38,022 bases of DNA from assembly GCA_021324295.1 (NCBI GenBank), contig JAJPJJ010000092.1:1-38022 (forward strand). Reading direction: 5' to 3'. Below, one piece after another: positions 1 to 7,108 of the stretch. Every line of letters starts with the position of its first letter. Within the stretch, counting starts at the first letter, position 1. The notes below the pieces were generated by a model. The model was given only the letters and a program-made list of their open reading frames with translations. It did no database searches and was not told the DNA's origin. Origin of the DNA: Bacillota bacterium. GTDB taxonomy: Bacteria; Sysuimicrobiota; Sysuimicrobiia; Sysuimicrobiales; Segetimicrobiaceae. A program made the position numbers and the translations under genes.

Positions 1-351
1 CGGGAGTTTCTGGCGGCGCTGCGGGAGGTGGTGGAGCGCGGGGTGACGCGGAACGTGCGGCTGAACCCGCGCAGCGCCACCGGGGAGGTCATCCCCACGA
101 CGCTCAACGCCTCCGCCCTGCGGGACTCCGACGGGAGCGTGATCGGCGCCATCGGCATCCTGCGCGACATGCGGGCGTACGAGCGTGTCGTCCGCGATCT
201 GGAGAAATCCAAGCTCGAGCTGCAAGAGAAGATCCTGGAGCTCGAGAAGTTCGAAGAGGTCGTGGTCGGCCGCGAGCTCAAGATGATCGCGCTCGAGAAG
301 GAGATCGAAGGCCTGCGGAGGGAGCTCGACCGGCTCCGGGCGGAGCGGTAG
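1..351 (+). CDS. PAS-domain protein, C-terminal fragment (cut by window edge)
   Basis: The reading frame is open from the first base, so the gene begins upstream of the window. The visible part starts REFLAALREVVERGVTRNV and contains the last strands of a PAS fold (IPTTLNASALRDSDGSVIGAIGILRDM). A roughly 50-residue charged coiled coil (RDLEKSKLELQEKILELEKFEE...) then runs to the stop. This is the usual layout of a PAS sensor whose helix passes a signal to an output partner. The histidine kinase begins only 7 bases after the stop, so the two are almost certainly co-transcribed. This protein may supply the sensing that the kinase itself lacks. The ligand cannot be inferred. Confidence 0.75.
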   Translation, partial: REFLAALREVVERGVTRNVRLNPRSATGEVIPTTLNASALRDSDGSVIGAIGILRDMRAYERVVRDLEKSKLELQEKILELEKFEEVVVGRELKMIALEKEIEGLRRELDRLRAER

Positions 352-358
352 CGCGGCC

Positions 359-1552
359 ATGGCTGCCGAGCCGGAGACGGCGACCGTCCCGGTGGCCGGG
401 GGGTGGCCCGGGGAGGCCGCGGCGGGCATCGATCCCGGAGGACCGGCGGGGCGTGATCGAGAGGCCGCTCTGCGACAGCGCGTCGCCGAGCTGGAGTCGC
501 GCCTGCGCCAGCGCGACGAGCAGCGCCGCGCCCTGCTCCATATGATGGGCGACCTGCACGACCTGAACAAGCGCCTGAGCGACCAGCGCAAGGCGATGCT
601 CCACATCATGGCCGACTACGAGCACGACCGTCGGCACCTCGCCCACCAGACCGACCGGCTCGATAACTCCCGGCGCGCCCTCCTGCACATCCTGCAGGAT
701 TCCCACCAGTCCAACCTCCGCCTGGAGCGCAGCCGGAAAGCGATGATCCACATCATGAGCGACCTGCACGAGACGACCGCCGAGATCCAGCGGCGCGAGC
801 GCGAGCTGCGCGACAAGCAGGAGCAACTGGTGCAGGCCGCCAAGCTCGCCACGTTGGGGGAGCTGACGACCGGCGTCGCCCACGAGCTCAACAACCCGCT
901 CAACAACATCGGCTTGTTCATCGGCAACGCGCTCGATCTGATGGAGCTCGGCAGCGCCGACACGGAGCGCATCGTGCGCGAGCTGCGGAGCGCCCTGCAG
1001 CAGGTGCGGAAGGCGACGGAGATCATCTCGCACCTGCGGACGTTCGGGCGCGTCGCGCCCGTGGGTCGCGAGCCGGTCTCGATCAACGACGTGATCGAGA
1101 GCGCCCTGTCGCTGATGCAGGAACAGCTCCGCCTGCGCCAGATCGCGGTCGCGCTCCGGCTCAGCCCGCAGCGCCCGACCGTGGCCGGCTCGCCGATCCA
1201 GCTCGAGCAGGTCTTCATCAACCTGCTGACCAACGCCCGGGACGCCCTGCAGGACGCGCCGCGGAAGGCGATCCACATCGAGACGGCGGTGCGGGATGGG
1301 TGGGCGGACATCGTGGTCAGCGACACCGGCCCCGGGATCCCGGAGCGCCTCCAGCAGCGCATCTTCGATCCGTTCTTCACGACGAAGGAGGTCGGGAAGG
1401 GCACCGGGCTCGGGCTGTCGATCACCTACGGGATCGTCAAGGACCACGGGGGCACGATCGCGCTCCAACGCGTCCCGGAGCGCGGCGCGACGTTCCTCAT
1501 CCAGCTGCCCCTCGCGCCCGGCGGCACGCCGGCGGAGGCGGGTGCCCCGTGA
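359..1552 (+). CDS. Soluble sensor histidine kinase with heptad-phased N-terminal repeats
   Basis: 397-residue histidine kinase with no membrane segment or signal peptide. Residues 35-165 form a long coiled coil carrying four copies of a motif close to (R/K)A(L/M)LHxMxDxH, at about residues 56, 77, 105 and 126. Their spacing of 21, 28 and 21 is always a multiple of seven. The dimerisation/phosphorylation site is His175 in GVAHELNNPL. The ATPase domain follows: N box FINLLTNARDAL (Asn292), G1 box DTGPGIP (322-328), F box FDPFF (336-340) and G2 box GKGTGLGLSI (346-355). The stop overlaps the GTG of the response-regulator gene (GTGA), so the two are translationally coupled and probably cognate. 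The histidine-containing repeats might bind a metal or haem, but that is speculation. Confidence 0.9.
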   Translation: MAAEPETATVPVAGGWPGEAAAGIDPGGPAGRDREAALRQRVAELESRLRQRDEQRRALLHMMGDLHDLNKRLSDQRKAMLHIMADYEHDRRHLAHQTDRLDNSRRALLHILQDSHQSNLRLERSRKAMIHIMSDLHETTAEIQRRERELRDKQEQLVQAAKLATLGELTTGVAHELNNPLNNIGLFIGNALDLMELGSADTERIVRELRSALQQVRKATEIISHLRTFGRVAPVGREPVSINDVIESALSLMQEQLRLRQIAVALRLSPQRPTVAGSPIQLEQVFINLLTNARDALQDAPRKAIHIETAVRDGWADIVVSDTGPGIPERLQQRIFDPFFTTKEVGKGTGLGLSITYGIVKDHGGTIALQRVPERGATFLIQLPLAPGGTPAEAGAP

Positions 1553-3690
1553 CGCCGCGCGTCTCCGTGCTCGTGGTGGACGACGACCGCGCCCTCCTCG
1601 AGGCGCTGCCCGAGACGCTGCGGCTGCGCATGCCGGATGCGGACGTGGACGTGTGCGACTCCGCCTCCGCCGCGCTCGAGCGCATCCTCGCCACCGACTA
1701 CGATGTCATCGTGACCGACATCAAGATGCCGGGCATGGACGGGCTCGCGCTGCTGGACGAGATCCGCGTCCTCCGGCCCGACACGCCCACGCTGCTCGTC
1801 ACCGGGCACGGGGAGCACGACCTTGCGGTGCGATCGCTGCGCGCCGGCGCGTACGACTACATGCAGAAGCCGCTCGACCGCGAGTACCTGGTCGCGTCGC
1901 TGCGTCGCGCCGTGCAGGTCCGCCAGCTCAAGCGCCGGGTGGCCGAGCAGCAGGCGGCGCTCGAGCGCCACGCCACGGAGCTCGAGCGCGTCGTCCAGGC
2001 GCGCACACAGGAGCTCCGCGAGGCGATCGAGCGGGTCCGGGCGCTGACCGAGGTGGCCGCCGCGATCCACGCCGCGCGCGACGTGGACCAGGTCCTGCGC
2101 TCGGTGGCCGAGGCGGCGTGCCGCCTGTCCGGGGCGGCCTTCGCCATCGCCGGCTCCTTCCGGGGCCACGCCGACGCCTCGCGGCTCCCGGACGGGCGCG
2201 CGTGGGCGCTCGCGGCTGCGCGCGGGCGCGCCGCGGAGCACGTCGACACGGCCTGGATCGTCCGCGTCTTTGCGCACGTGTGCGCGCGCGGCGAGAGCGC
2301 GCGCCTCGACGGCGCCGCCCATCCGCTCCTCGCGGGCGGGGCGGCGCCGGTCGGGTCGTGCGTGGCCGCTCCGGTGCGCGCGCGCGGCGGGCAGGTCCTC
2401 GGCGCGATCGCCGTCGGCCATCCGGAGCCCCGCCGGTTCACCGCGGAGGTGCAGGCGCAGATCGAGGCCCTCGCCGGCCAGGCGGCGGTCGCCTTGGAGA
2501 ACGCGCTCCTCTACGAGCGGGAGCGCGGGATCGCCGAGACCCTCCAGCGCAGCCTGCTGCCGGAGCGGCTGCCCGAGATCCCGGGGCTCACGCTGGCCGC
2601 GCGCTACTTCCCCGCCAGCCGGGAGGCCGTCGGGGGGGACTGGTACGACGTGTTCCCGCTCCCGACCGGCCACATCGCCCTCGCGATGGGGGACGTCGCG
2701 GGGCGCGGCGTGTGGGCTGCGGCGATCATGGGGCAGTTGCGCAACGCGCTCCGGGCGTACGCGGTCGAGGGCAACCCCCCGGCGGTGGTGGCCGAGCGGC
2801 TCAACCGGCTCATCGATCCGGGGACGATGGCAACCCTCCTGTACCTCGTGTTCGATCCCGCCACCTGGGCGGTCCGCTACGTCAACCTGGGACATCCTCC
2901 GGCGCTGATCGTCACCCCGGGTGGCGGAGCGGCGTTTCTCCCCGGGGGCGCGCCCCCGCTCGGGACGCTGTACAGCCCTCCGTACGAGGAGGGGGCGATC
3001 ACGCTCCAGCCCGGATCGACCATCCTGCTGTACACGGACGGCCTGGTGGATCACCGGGGTGAGCCGGTCGACGAGGGGCTCGCCCGCGTGCGCGAGATCG
3101 TCTCGGGCAGCGCCGGGCTGGACGTCGAGGGCCTCCTCGACCGCCTGCTGCGCGAGGCGCTCCCGAACGGGGGGGCGGCGGACGACGTGGCCGCGCTCGC
3201 GCTGCGCGCCTCCGAGCTCGACCCCAGCCGCGTGACGATCCGCCTGCCGGCCGTGCCGTCGTCGCTCATCACGCTGCGCCACACCCTGCGCCGCTGGCTG
3301 GCGGCCGGACGCGTGCGGGACGAGGAGGCCTACGAGGTTCTGACCGCGTGCAACGAGGCGTGCGCCAACACGATCGAGCACGCGTACGGTCCGGCCGACG
3401 CGGTCTTTGAGCTGGACGCCACGAACGCCGCGGGCGAGATCACGGTGACGGTGCACGACAGCGGGCGGTGGCGCGAGGCCCGCGACGGCCAGGGTCGGGG
3501 GCTCGGGCTCATGCGCGCGCTGATGGATACGGTCGAGGTGACGCCGGGGCCCGGCGGGACCTCGGTCCGCATGCGACGCCGGCTGGCCCGCGACGATGCC
3601 GGGGCGCCGCGCGCCGCCCCGGCACACGGAGGCGGGACGGACGGGGCCGCGCGCGGCGCATCCACGCACGGCGAGGAGGTCGGAGGATGA
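1549..3690 (+). CDS. Response regulator fused to GAF, SpoIIE/RsbU-type phosphatase and RsbW-like kinase domains
   Basis: 713 residues from a GTG that overlaps the kinase stop; the frame is open further upstream, but the homologous region begins here (VTPRVSVLVVDDD). Domains in order: receiver (about 5-115; acidic pocket D11-D12, phosphoacceptor D57 in VIVTDIKMPGMDG, T85, K107), coiled-coil linker (120-165), degenerate GAF-like domain (170-320), PP2C/SpoIIE serine phosphatase (about 325-555; GGDWYD, GDVAGRG, LYTDGL, DDVAALAL), and a C-terminal RsbW/SpoIIAB-like HATPase (about 563-680; NEACANTIEHAYG, GRGLGL). Known logic of such families: the phosphatase dephosphorylates a STAS anti-anti-sigma, while the RsbW-like domain phosphorylates it and may bind a sigma factor. 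Having both activities and a receiver in one chain implies two-component control of a partner switch. The final 35 or so residues are low-complexity. Confidence 0.9.
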   Translation: MTPRVSVLVVDDDRALLEALPETLRLRMPDADVDVCDSASAALERILATDYDVIVTDIKMPGMDGLALLDEIRVLRPDTPTLLVTGHGEHDLAVRSLRAGAYDYMQKPLDREYLVASLRRAVQVRQLKRRVAEQQAALERHATELERVVQARTQELREAIERVRALTEVAAAIHAARDVDQVLRSVAEAACRLSGAAFAIAGSFRGHADASRLPDGRAWALAAARGRAAEHVDTAWIVRVFAHVCARGESARLDGAAHPLLAGGAAPVGSCVAAPVRARGGQVLGAIAVGHPEPRRFTAEVQAQIEALAGQAAVALENALLYERERGIAETLQRSLLPERLPEIPGLTLAARYFPASREAVGGDWYDVFPLPTGHIALAMGDVAGRGVWAAAIMGQLRNALRAYAVEGNPPAVVAERLNRLIDPGTMATLLYLVFDPATWAVRYVNLGHPPALIVTPGGGAAFLPGGAPPLGTLYSPPYEEGAITLQPGSTILLYTDGLVDHRGEPVDEGLARVREIVSGSAGLDVEGLLDRLLREALPNGGAADDVAALALRASELDPSRVTIRLPAVPSSLITLRHTLRRWLAAGRVRDEEAYEVLTACNEACANTIEHAYGPADAVFELDATNAAGEITVTVHDSGRWREARDGQGRGLGLMRALMDTVEVTPGPGGTSVRMRRRLARDDAGAPRAAPAHGGGTDGAARGASTHGEEVGG

Positions 3691-4136
3691 CGTCCGGTGT
3701 CGGGGTCACGATCGAGGAACGGGACGGGGTCCCGGTGGTCGTGCTCAGGGGAGAGATCGATATCGCGAACGCCACCGAGGTGCGCAACCGGATCCTGGCC
3801 GGCATGTCGAACGTGCTCCCGGGCCTGGTCCTCGATCTGTCCACCCTCACGTACCTGGACAGCCGCGGCGTGCAGCTCATCCTGGAGCTGGCCGAGCGGA
3901 TGAAGATCCGGCACCTGCGGTTTCGGGTCGTGATGCCGGACCGCTCCGTTGTGAAGCGGATCCTGCTGCTCACGCACGTGGACCAGGTGGTGCCGCTCGA
4001 CGAGACGGTGGAGGAGGCCCTGCGGCACGTGCGCGCGGCGGCTCGGGGTCCGGGCTCGCTGGAGGCGGGCCCGCCCTGGGCGGCGCGCGGCGGCGCGCGG
4101 CCGGAGCGGCCGGACTCCTCCGTTGACTCCGTCTGA
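3687..4136 (+). CDS. STAS-domain anti-anti-sigma factor (RsbV/SpoIIAA-like)
   Basis: 149 residues; the ATG overlaps the previous stop (ATGA), so it is translationally coupled to the phosphatase/kinase fusion. The STAS fold reads VVVLRGEIDIANATEVRNRI, LVLDLSTLTYLDSRGVQLILEL. The serine of LDSRG matches the phosphorylation site of SpoIIAA and RsbV, so it is the likely substrate of the upstream fused domains. About 35 C-terminal residues, rich in Gly, Ala, Arg and Pro, extend beyond the fold and are not conserved. No sigma factor gene is seen in the window, so the ultimate target is unknown. The end of the gene overlaps the infC promoter. Confidence 0.9.
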   Translation: MTSGVGVTIEERDGVPVVVLRGEIDIANATEVRNRILAGMSNVLPGLVLDLSTLTYLDSRGVQLILELAERMKIRHLRFRVVMPDRSVVKRILLLTHVDQVVPLDETVEEALRHVRAAARGPGSLEAGPPWAARGGARPERPDSSVDSV

Positions 4137-4152
4137 GCGGGTGTGCTATACT
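4123..4152 (+). promoter_or_regulatory. Housekeeping promoter for infC-rpmI-rplT
   Basis: The -35 is TTGACT (4123-4128), the spacer is 18 bases, and the -10 is TATACT (4147-4152) preceded by TGC, an extended -10. It lies inside the last codons of the STAS gene. Transcription would start near 4159, leaving a leader of about 160 bases before infC. Confidence 0.75.
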
Positions 4153-4182
4153 GGCCGCGCACCGCGCAGGCGCATGACAAGC

Positions 4183-4287
4183 AGAAGCCATCCGCTTCTC
4201 ACCTTGTGGCGCCGCCGGCACGGCGGCTGCCGACAAGGTCGGCGCAGAGACGAGACGTGCGGAGGGGATGGCATCGCCATCCCCTCC
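4183..4287 (+). promoter_or_regulatory. Structured leader RNA of infC operon (three hairpins)
   Basis: Three consecutive inverted repeats lie between the promoter and infC. The first is AGAAGC/GCTTCT (4183-4188 with 4194-4199). The second is ACCTTGT/ACAAGGT (4201-4207 with 4233-4239), enclosing a nested GCCGCCG/CGGCGGC. The third is a perfect 12-bp stem GGAGGGGATGGC/GCCATCCCCTCC (4261-4272 with 4276-4287) with a 3-base loop. In other bacteria, infC-rpmI-rplT leaders are bound by L20 or attenuated. The last hairpin could be an attenuator, but only a weak GTGTTTC follows it, not a clear T-run. The regulator is not identifiable from sequence. Confidence 0.55.
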
Positions 4288-4318
4288 GTGTTTCGGAGGC
4301 AAAGGGGGCTGAGCATCC

Positions 4319-4837
4319 ATCACCGCTGAGCGAGAGACACGGATCAACGACCGCATCCGGGCCCGTGAGGTCCGGGTGATCGGGGATACGGGCGAGCAAC
4401 TCGGCGTCATGCCGCTGCGCGAGGCGCTGGCGAGGGCGCGGGAGGCGGGTCTGGACCTCGTGGAGGTGGCTCCGACGGCCAACCCTCCCGTGTGCCGGAT
4501 CATGGATTTCGGGAAGTACAAGTACGAGCAGGCCAAGCGCGAGCGCGTGGCGCACAAGAAGTCCAGATCGTCGGAGTTGAAGGGCATGCGCCTGAGCCCG
4601 AAGATCGGGGAGCACGACCTGCAGGTCAAGACCCGGACCGTCGGCAGCTTTCTCAAGGACGGCGACAAGGTCCGGGTGTCGATGTGGTTTCGGGGCCGGG
4701 AGATGGCCCACCCGCAGGTCGGCGAGCAGATCCTGCGCCGGATGGCGCAGCAGCTCGCCGACGTGGGCGTGGTCGAGCGCGCGCCTCTCATGGAGGGGCG
4801 CAACATGATCATGATCCTGGCGCCCAAGAAGACCTAG
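4319..4837 (+). CDS. infC: Translation initiation factor IF-3, AUC start codon
   Basis: IF-3 binds the 30S subunit, prevents premature 50S joining and checks start codon-anticodon pairing. The in-frame sequence upstream of the first GTG (4376) still encodes conserved IF-3 N-terminus (TRINDRIRAREVRVIGD), so translation must begin earlier. The frame is closed by TGA at 4310-4312. The only plausible initiator between is ATC at 4319, giving a 172-residue protein starting (M)TAERETRINDRI. A purine-rich AAAGGGGG sits about 10 bases upstream. AUU/AUC starts on infC are a known autoregulatory device: IF-3 discriminates against its own mRNA. The N-domain, the lysine-rich linker (YKYEQAKRERVAHKKSR) and the C-domain ending NMIMILAPKK are complete. 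Confidence 0.93.
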   Translation: MTAERETRINDRIRAREVRVIGDTGEQLGVMPLREALARAREAGLDLVEVAPTANPPVCRIMDFGKYKYEQAKRERVAHKKSRSSELKGMRLSPKIGEHDLQVKTRTVGSFLKDGDKVRVSMWFRGREMAHPQVGEQILRRMAQQLADVGVVERAPLMEGRNMIMILAPKKT

Positions 4838-5022
4838 CGCAGCATCGTCACGTCGGCCGACGCGGCGGAGGGCCGGCCCCGCGGCCGGCGCGCGTCTGCC
4901 GTCGGGCTGATGAGGCCACGCCGCGGGTGGGCCCCGGCGCGGGGACGCCCGGTGGCGCGTGCCCCGCGTCCCGACCCGGCCGGTCCGCCGGGCGGACCGA
5001 TCGTGCCGAGGAGGATCCCACG

Positions 5023-5220
5023 ATGCCTAAACTCAAGACGCACCAGGGAACGGCGAAGCGCATCAAGGTCACGGGTCGCAAGAAGCTGCTGCGCGGCCGT
5101 CAGATGGGGGGCCACCTGATGGTCCACAAGCGCCCGGGCCGGCAGCGCTCCCTCGCGCAGACGCCTGAGGTCGACGCCGCGGACCGCGCGCGGGTCGAGA
5201 GGCTGATTCCATACCGGTAG
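5023..5220 (+). CDS. rpmI: 50S ribosomal protein L35
   Basis: 65 residues, [21 protein letters not shown]..., a typical bL35 with basic residues throughout and the family length. The ATG at 5023 has GAGGAGGATC just upstream. The frame is open far upstream, but only this part matches the family. The 185-base gap after infC is GC-rich and without recognisable genes. It sits in the canonical infC-rpmI-rplT order and is presumably co-transcribed from the 4.1-kb promoter. Confidence 0.97.
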   Translation: MPKLKTHQGTAKRIKVTGRKKLLRGRQMGGHLMVHKRPGRQRSLAQTPEVDAADRARVERLIPYR

Positions 5221-5257
5221 GCTCCCGGAGCACGGGCAAGGGGGAGGGGATCCACCG

Positions 5258-5611
5258 ATGGCACGCGTGAAACGGGGAGTCGTGGCGCGCCGGCGGCACC
5301 ATAAGGTGCTCAAGCTGGCCAAGGGCTACTGGGGCAAGAAGAGCCGCTGGTTCAAGATGGCCAACCAGACGGTGCTGCGGGCGCTGGCCCAGGCGTACGC
5401 GCACCGGCGGGCGCGGAAGCGGGACTTCCGGCGCCTCTGGATCGCCCGCATCAACGCCGCGGCCCGCAACCACGGGACCTCGTACAGCAGGTTGATCTGT
5501 GCCCTCCGCCGGGCCGGGATCACGGTGAACCGCAAGATCCTCGCCGATCTCGCGGTGCGCGACGACCACGCGTTCGGGGAGCTGATCAAGCGCGCGCACC
5601 TGCACGACTAG
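5258..5611 (+). CDS. rplT: 50S ribosomal protein L20
   Basis: 117 residues, [61 protein letters not shown]..., full-length bL20 with its long basic N-terminal extension. GGGGAGGGG precedes the ATG. It is an early 50S assembly protein. In Bacillus and E. coli it also represses this operon by binding the leader or intergenic mRNA, so the hairpins upstream of infC are candidate targets. Confidence 0.97.
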   Translation: MARVKRGVVARRRHHKVLKLAKGYWGKKSRWFKMANQTVLRALAQAYAHRRARKRDFRRLWIARINAAARNHGTSYSRLICALRRAGITVNRKILADLAVRDDHAFGELIKRAHLHD

Positions 5612-5662
5612 CCCCGCGGCGCGGCCGCGCCGCGCGCGGCCGGCGCGACGCCGGGCACGGCG

Positions 5663-6466
5663 GTGAACCGGGCGGTCATCACGAGCCGCAGCAACCCGCT
5701 GATCCGCGAGCTGCGCGCCGCGCTGCGGTCCGCGCACCGGCCGCCGCTGTGCGCGGTCGAGGGCTGGCGGCTGCTGGAGGCGGCCGCGGACGCGGGCGTC
5801 CGGCTCGAGACGGTGCTGCTCATCCCCGAGGCGGCCCGGGATCCGCGGTGGGCGCGCCTCGGCGAGCGGCTTCGATCTGCCGGCGCGCGCGAGGTGATCG
5901 TGGCGCCGCGCGTCCTCTCCGCGCTCACACAGGCCGAGTCTCCGCAGGGCGTGCTCGGGGTCGCCGCGCGCCCGCCGGCGGCCGCTCCCGACGGCCTGCG
6001 CGATCCGCAGGCCCTGGCGGTGGCGCTGGACGGCGTCCAGGATCCGGGAAACGTGGGCACGATCCTGCGCACGGCGGCGGCGGCCGGGGCGACCGTGGGG
6101 CTGACTATTGGTGCGGCCGCGGACCCGTTCGGTCCGAAGGCGCTCCGGGCTTCCGCGGGTGCGGCGTTTCGCCTTCCGCTCCTGCACTTCCGCTCCGCGG
6201 ACGACGCGGCCGCGGCGCTGCGCGACGCCGGCGTGCGCGTGCTGGTGGCGGATCCGCGCGGCGAGCGGCTCCCGGCCCAGGTCTCGTTCGCGCGGCCCGT
6301 GGCGCTCGTGTTGGGCAGCGAGGGCGCGGGCGCATCCCCGATCTGGATGCGCGCGGGCGCAGCGCGCGTGCGCCTGCCGATCGCCGGACCGGTGGAGTCT
6401 CTCAACGTCGCCGCCTCGGCCGCCGTGCTGCTGTACCTCGCGGCCGGCCTCCTTTCACCGCGCTGA
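5663..6466 (+). CDS. TrmH/SpoU-family RNA 2'-O-methyltransferase
   Basis: 267 residues from a GTG start 51 bases after rplT. The N-terminal substrate-binding domain reads ITSRSNPLIRELRAAL...CAVEGWRLLEAA. The SPOUT domain has the three family motifs: LDGVQDPGNVGTILRTAAA (motif 1), LVLGSEGAGAS (motif 2) and VRLPIAGPVESLNVAASAAVLLY (motif 3, knot). Members methylate the 2'-OH of rRNA or tRNA nucleotides using S-adenosylmethionine. The position after rplT and before pheS matches Bacillus ysgA. The exact RNA target cannot be assigned. Confidence 0.92.
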   Translation: MNRAVITSRSNPLIRELRAALRSAHRPPLCAVEGWRLLEAAADAGVRLETVLLIPEAARDPRWARLGERLRSAGAREVIVAPRVLSALTQAESPQGVLGVAARPPAAAPDGLRDPQALAVALDGVQDPGNVGTILRTAAAAGATVGLTIGAAADPFGPKALRASAGAAFRLPLLHFRSADDAAAALRDAGVRVLVADPRGERLPAQVSFARPVALVLGSEGAGASPIWMRAGAARVRLPIAGPVESLNVAASAAVLLYLAAGLLSPR

Positions 6467-6510
6467 TCCGCGCGGGTCGCGCCCTCCCGCGTGTGCCACA
6501 TCCGGCTTCG

Positions 6511-6540
6511 TTGTCACCGCGCGAACGGCTATGCTATACT
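6511..6540 (+). promoter_or_regulatory. Promoter for the YqzL-like/pheST transcript
   Basis: TTGTCA (6511-6516), 18-base spacer, TATACT (6535-6540) preceded by TGC. The spacing and extended -10 are the same as in the infC promoter. It reads into the small ORF at 6632 and then the T-box leader. Confidence 0.72.
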
Positions 6541-6631
6541 AGGGCCGACCAGAACAGGCCAGACGCGGCGGTCATTCCCTTCGGGGCCTCCGATGCGCGG
6601 CGCAGCACTGGAGGGGAGGAGGAGGGGCGCG

Positions 6632-6760
6632 GTGGAGATCCCATGGACGCCGGAGTTCTTCTGGAGGCTGTTCGAGGCCACCGGTTCCATCTGGGCATAC
6701 CTGATCTACCGGCAGTTGACAGCGCGTCACCCGCACTGGGTCGTGCCGATCCTCAACTAG
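6632..6760 (+). CDS. YqzL-like mini-protein (42 aa)
   Basis: The short ORF starts at GTG after an exceptionally strong purine tract (GGAGGAGGAGGGG) and encodes VEIPWTPEFFWRLFEATGSIWAYLIYRQL plus a 13-residue tail. The pattern FxWxxFxxTGxxxxYLxYxxL is that of the small Firmicutes protein YqzL, of unknown function, usually found near recO. It lies between a good promoter and the pheS T-box, so it would be transcribed regardless of Phe-tRNA charging. Its tandem Phe codons (TTCTTC) could also suggest a leader-peptide role, but the family-like pattern argues for a real protein. Confidence 0.6.
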   Translation: MEIPWTPEFFWRLFEATGSIWAYLIYRQLTARHPHWVVPILN

Positions 6761-6819
6761 GTCTGTCCCGAGCGACGGCTCCCGCCCGGCGCGGGAGACA
6801 ACCCGAGACCGCAGGACCG

Positions 6820-7034
6820 CGATGACGGAGAGGGTGCGCGGGGCCGCGGCGGACAGGGAGGGCCGGCCGCCGACTGCAAGCCGGCCCGCTCCGCGCCGCG
6901 CACGTTCACTCCGGAGCGCGCTGCTGACACGCCGGAGTCCCGGCGCGTAGGCAGGCAGGGCTCCCGGCCCGTACCCCGGAGCGTGTCGAGCGCCGCGCCT
7001 GCGCCGCAGGCGCGGAATGAGGGTGGCACCGCGG
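6820..7034 (+). promoter_or_regulatory. T-box riboswitch (Phe) controlling pheST
   Basis: The T-box core GGGTGGCACCGCGG lies at 7021-7034, preceded by the usual AATGA. A terminator follows immediately. Upstream, GATGACGGAGAGGG (about 6820) resembles the 5' side of Stem I, with an apical loop like GACTGCAAGCC. A candidate specifier codon TTC (Phe) lies at 6905-6907, followed by the expected A. Uncharged tRNA-Phe would pair with TTC and with the UGGN bulge, stabilising the antiterminator. The acceptor-pairing base here is C (UGGC), which is odd for tRNA-Phe. The Stem I boundaries are estimates. Confidence 0.82.
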
Positions 7035-7037
7035 GAG

Positions 7038-7075
7038 GCACACTTCCGTCCCTTGGGCGGAGGTGCTTTTTTGTT
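7038..7075 (+). terminator. Intrinsic terminator of the pheS T-box
   Basis: A GC-rich hairpin (5' arm about 7038-7053, loop TT, 3' arm GGGCGGAGGTGC at 7055-7066) is followed by six T and then GTT. It directly follows the T-box core, as expected of the competing terminator. Confidence 0.85.
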
Positions 7076-7108
7076 GAGGCCCTGGCGCAGCGCAGGAGGC
7101 GCGATGCG

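Noticed and set aside
1426-3669. Minus-strand open frame of 747 codons opposite the response regulator
   Set aside because: It is the antisense shadow of a strongly conserved multi-domain gene in GC-rich DNA; the translation is Arg/Gly/His-rich with no family.
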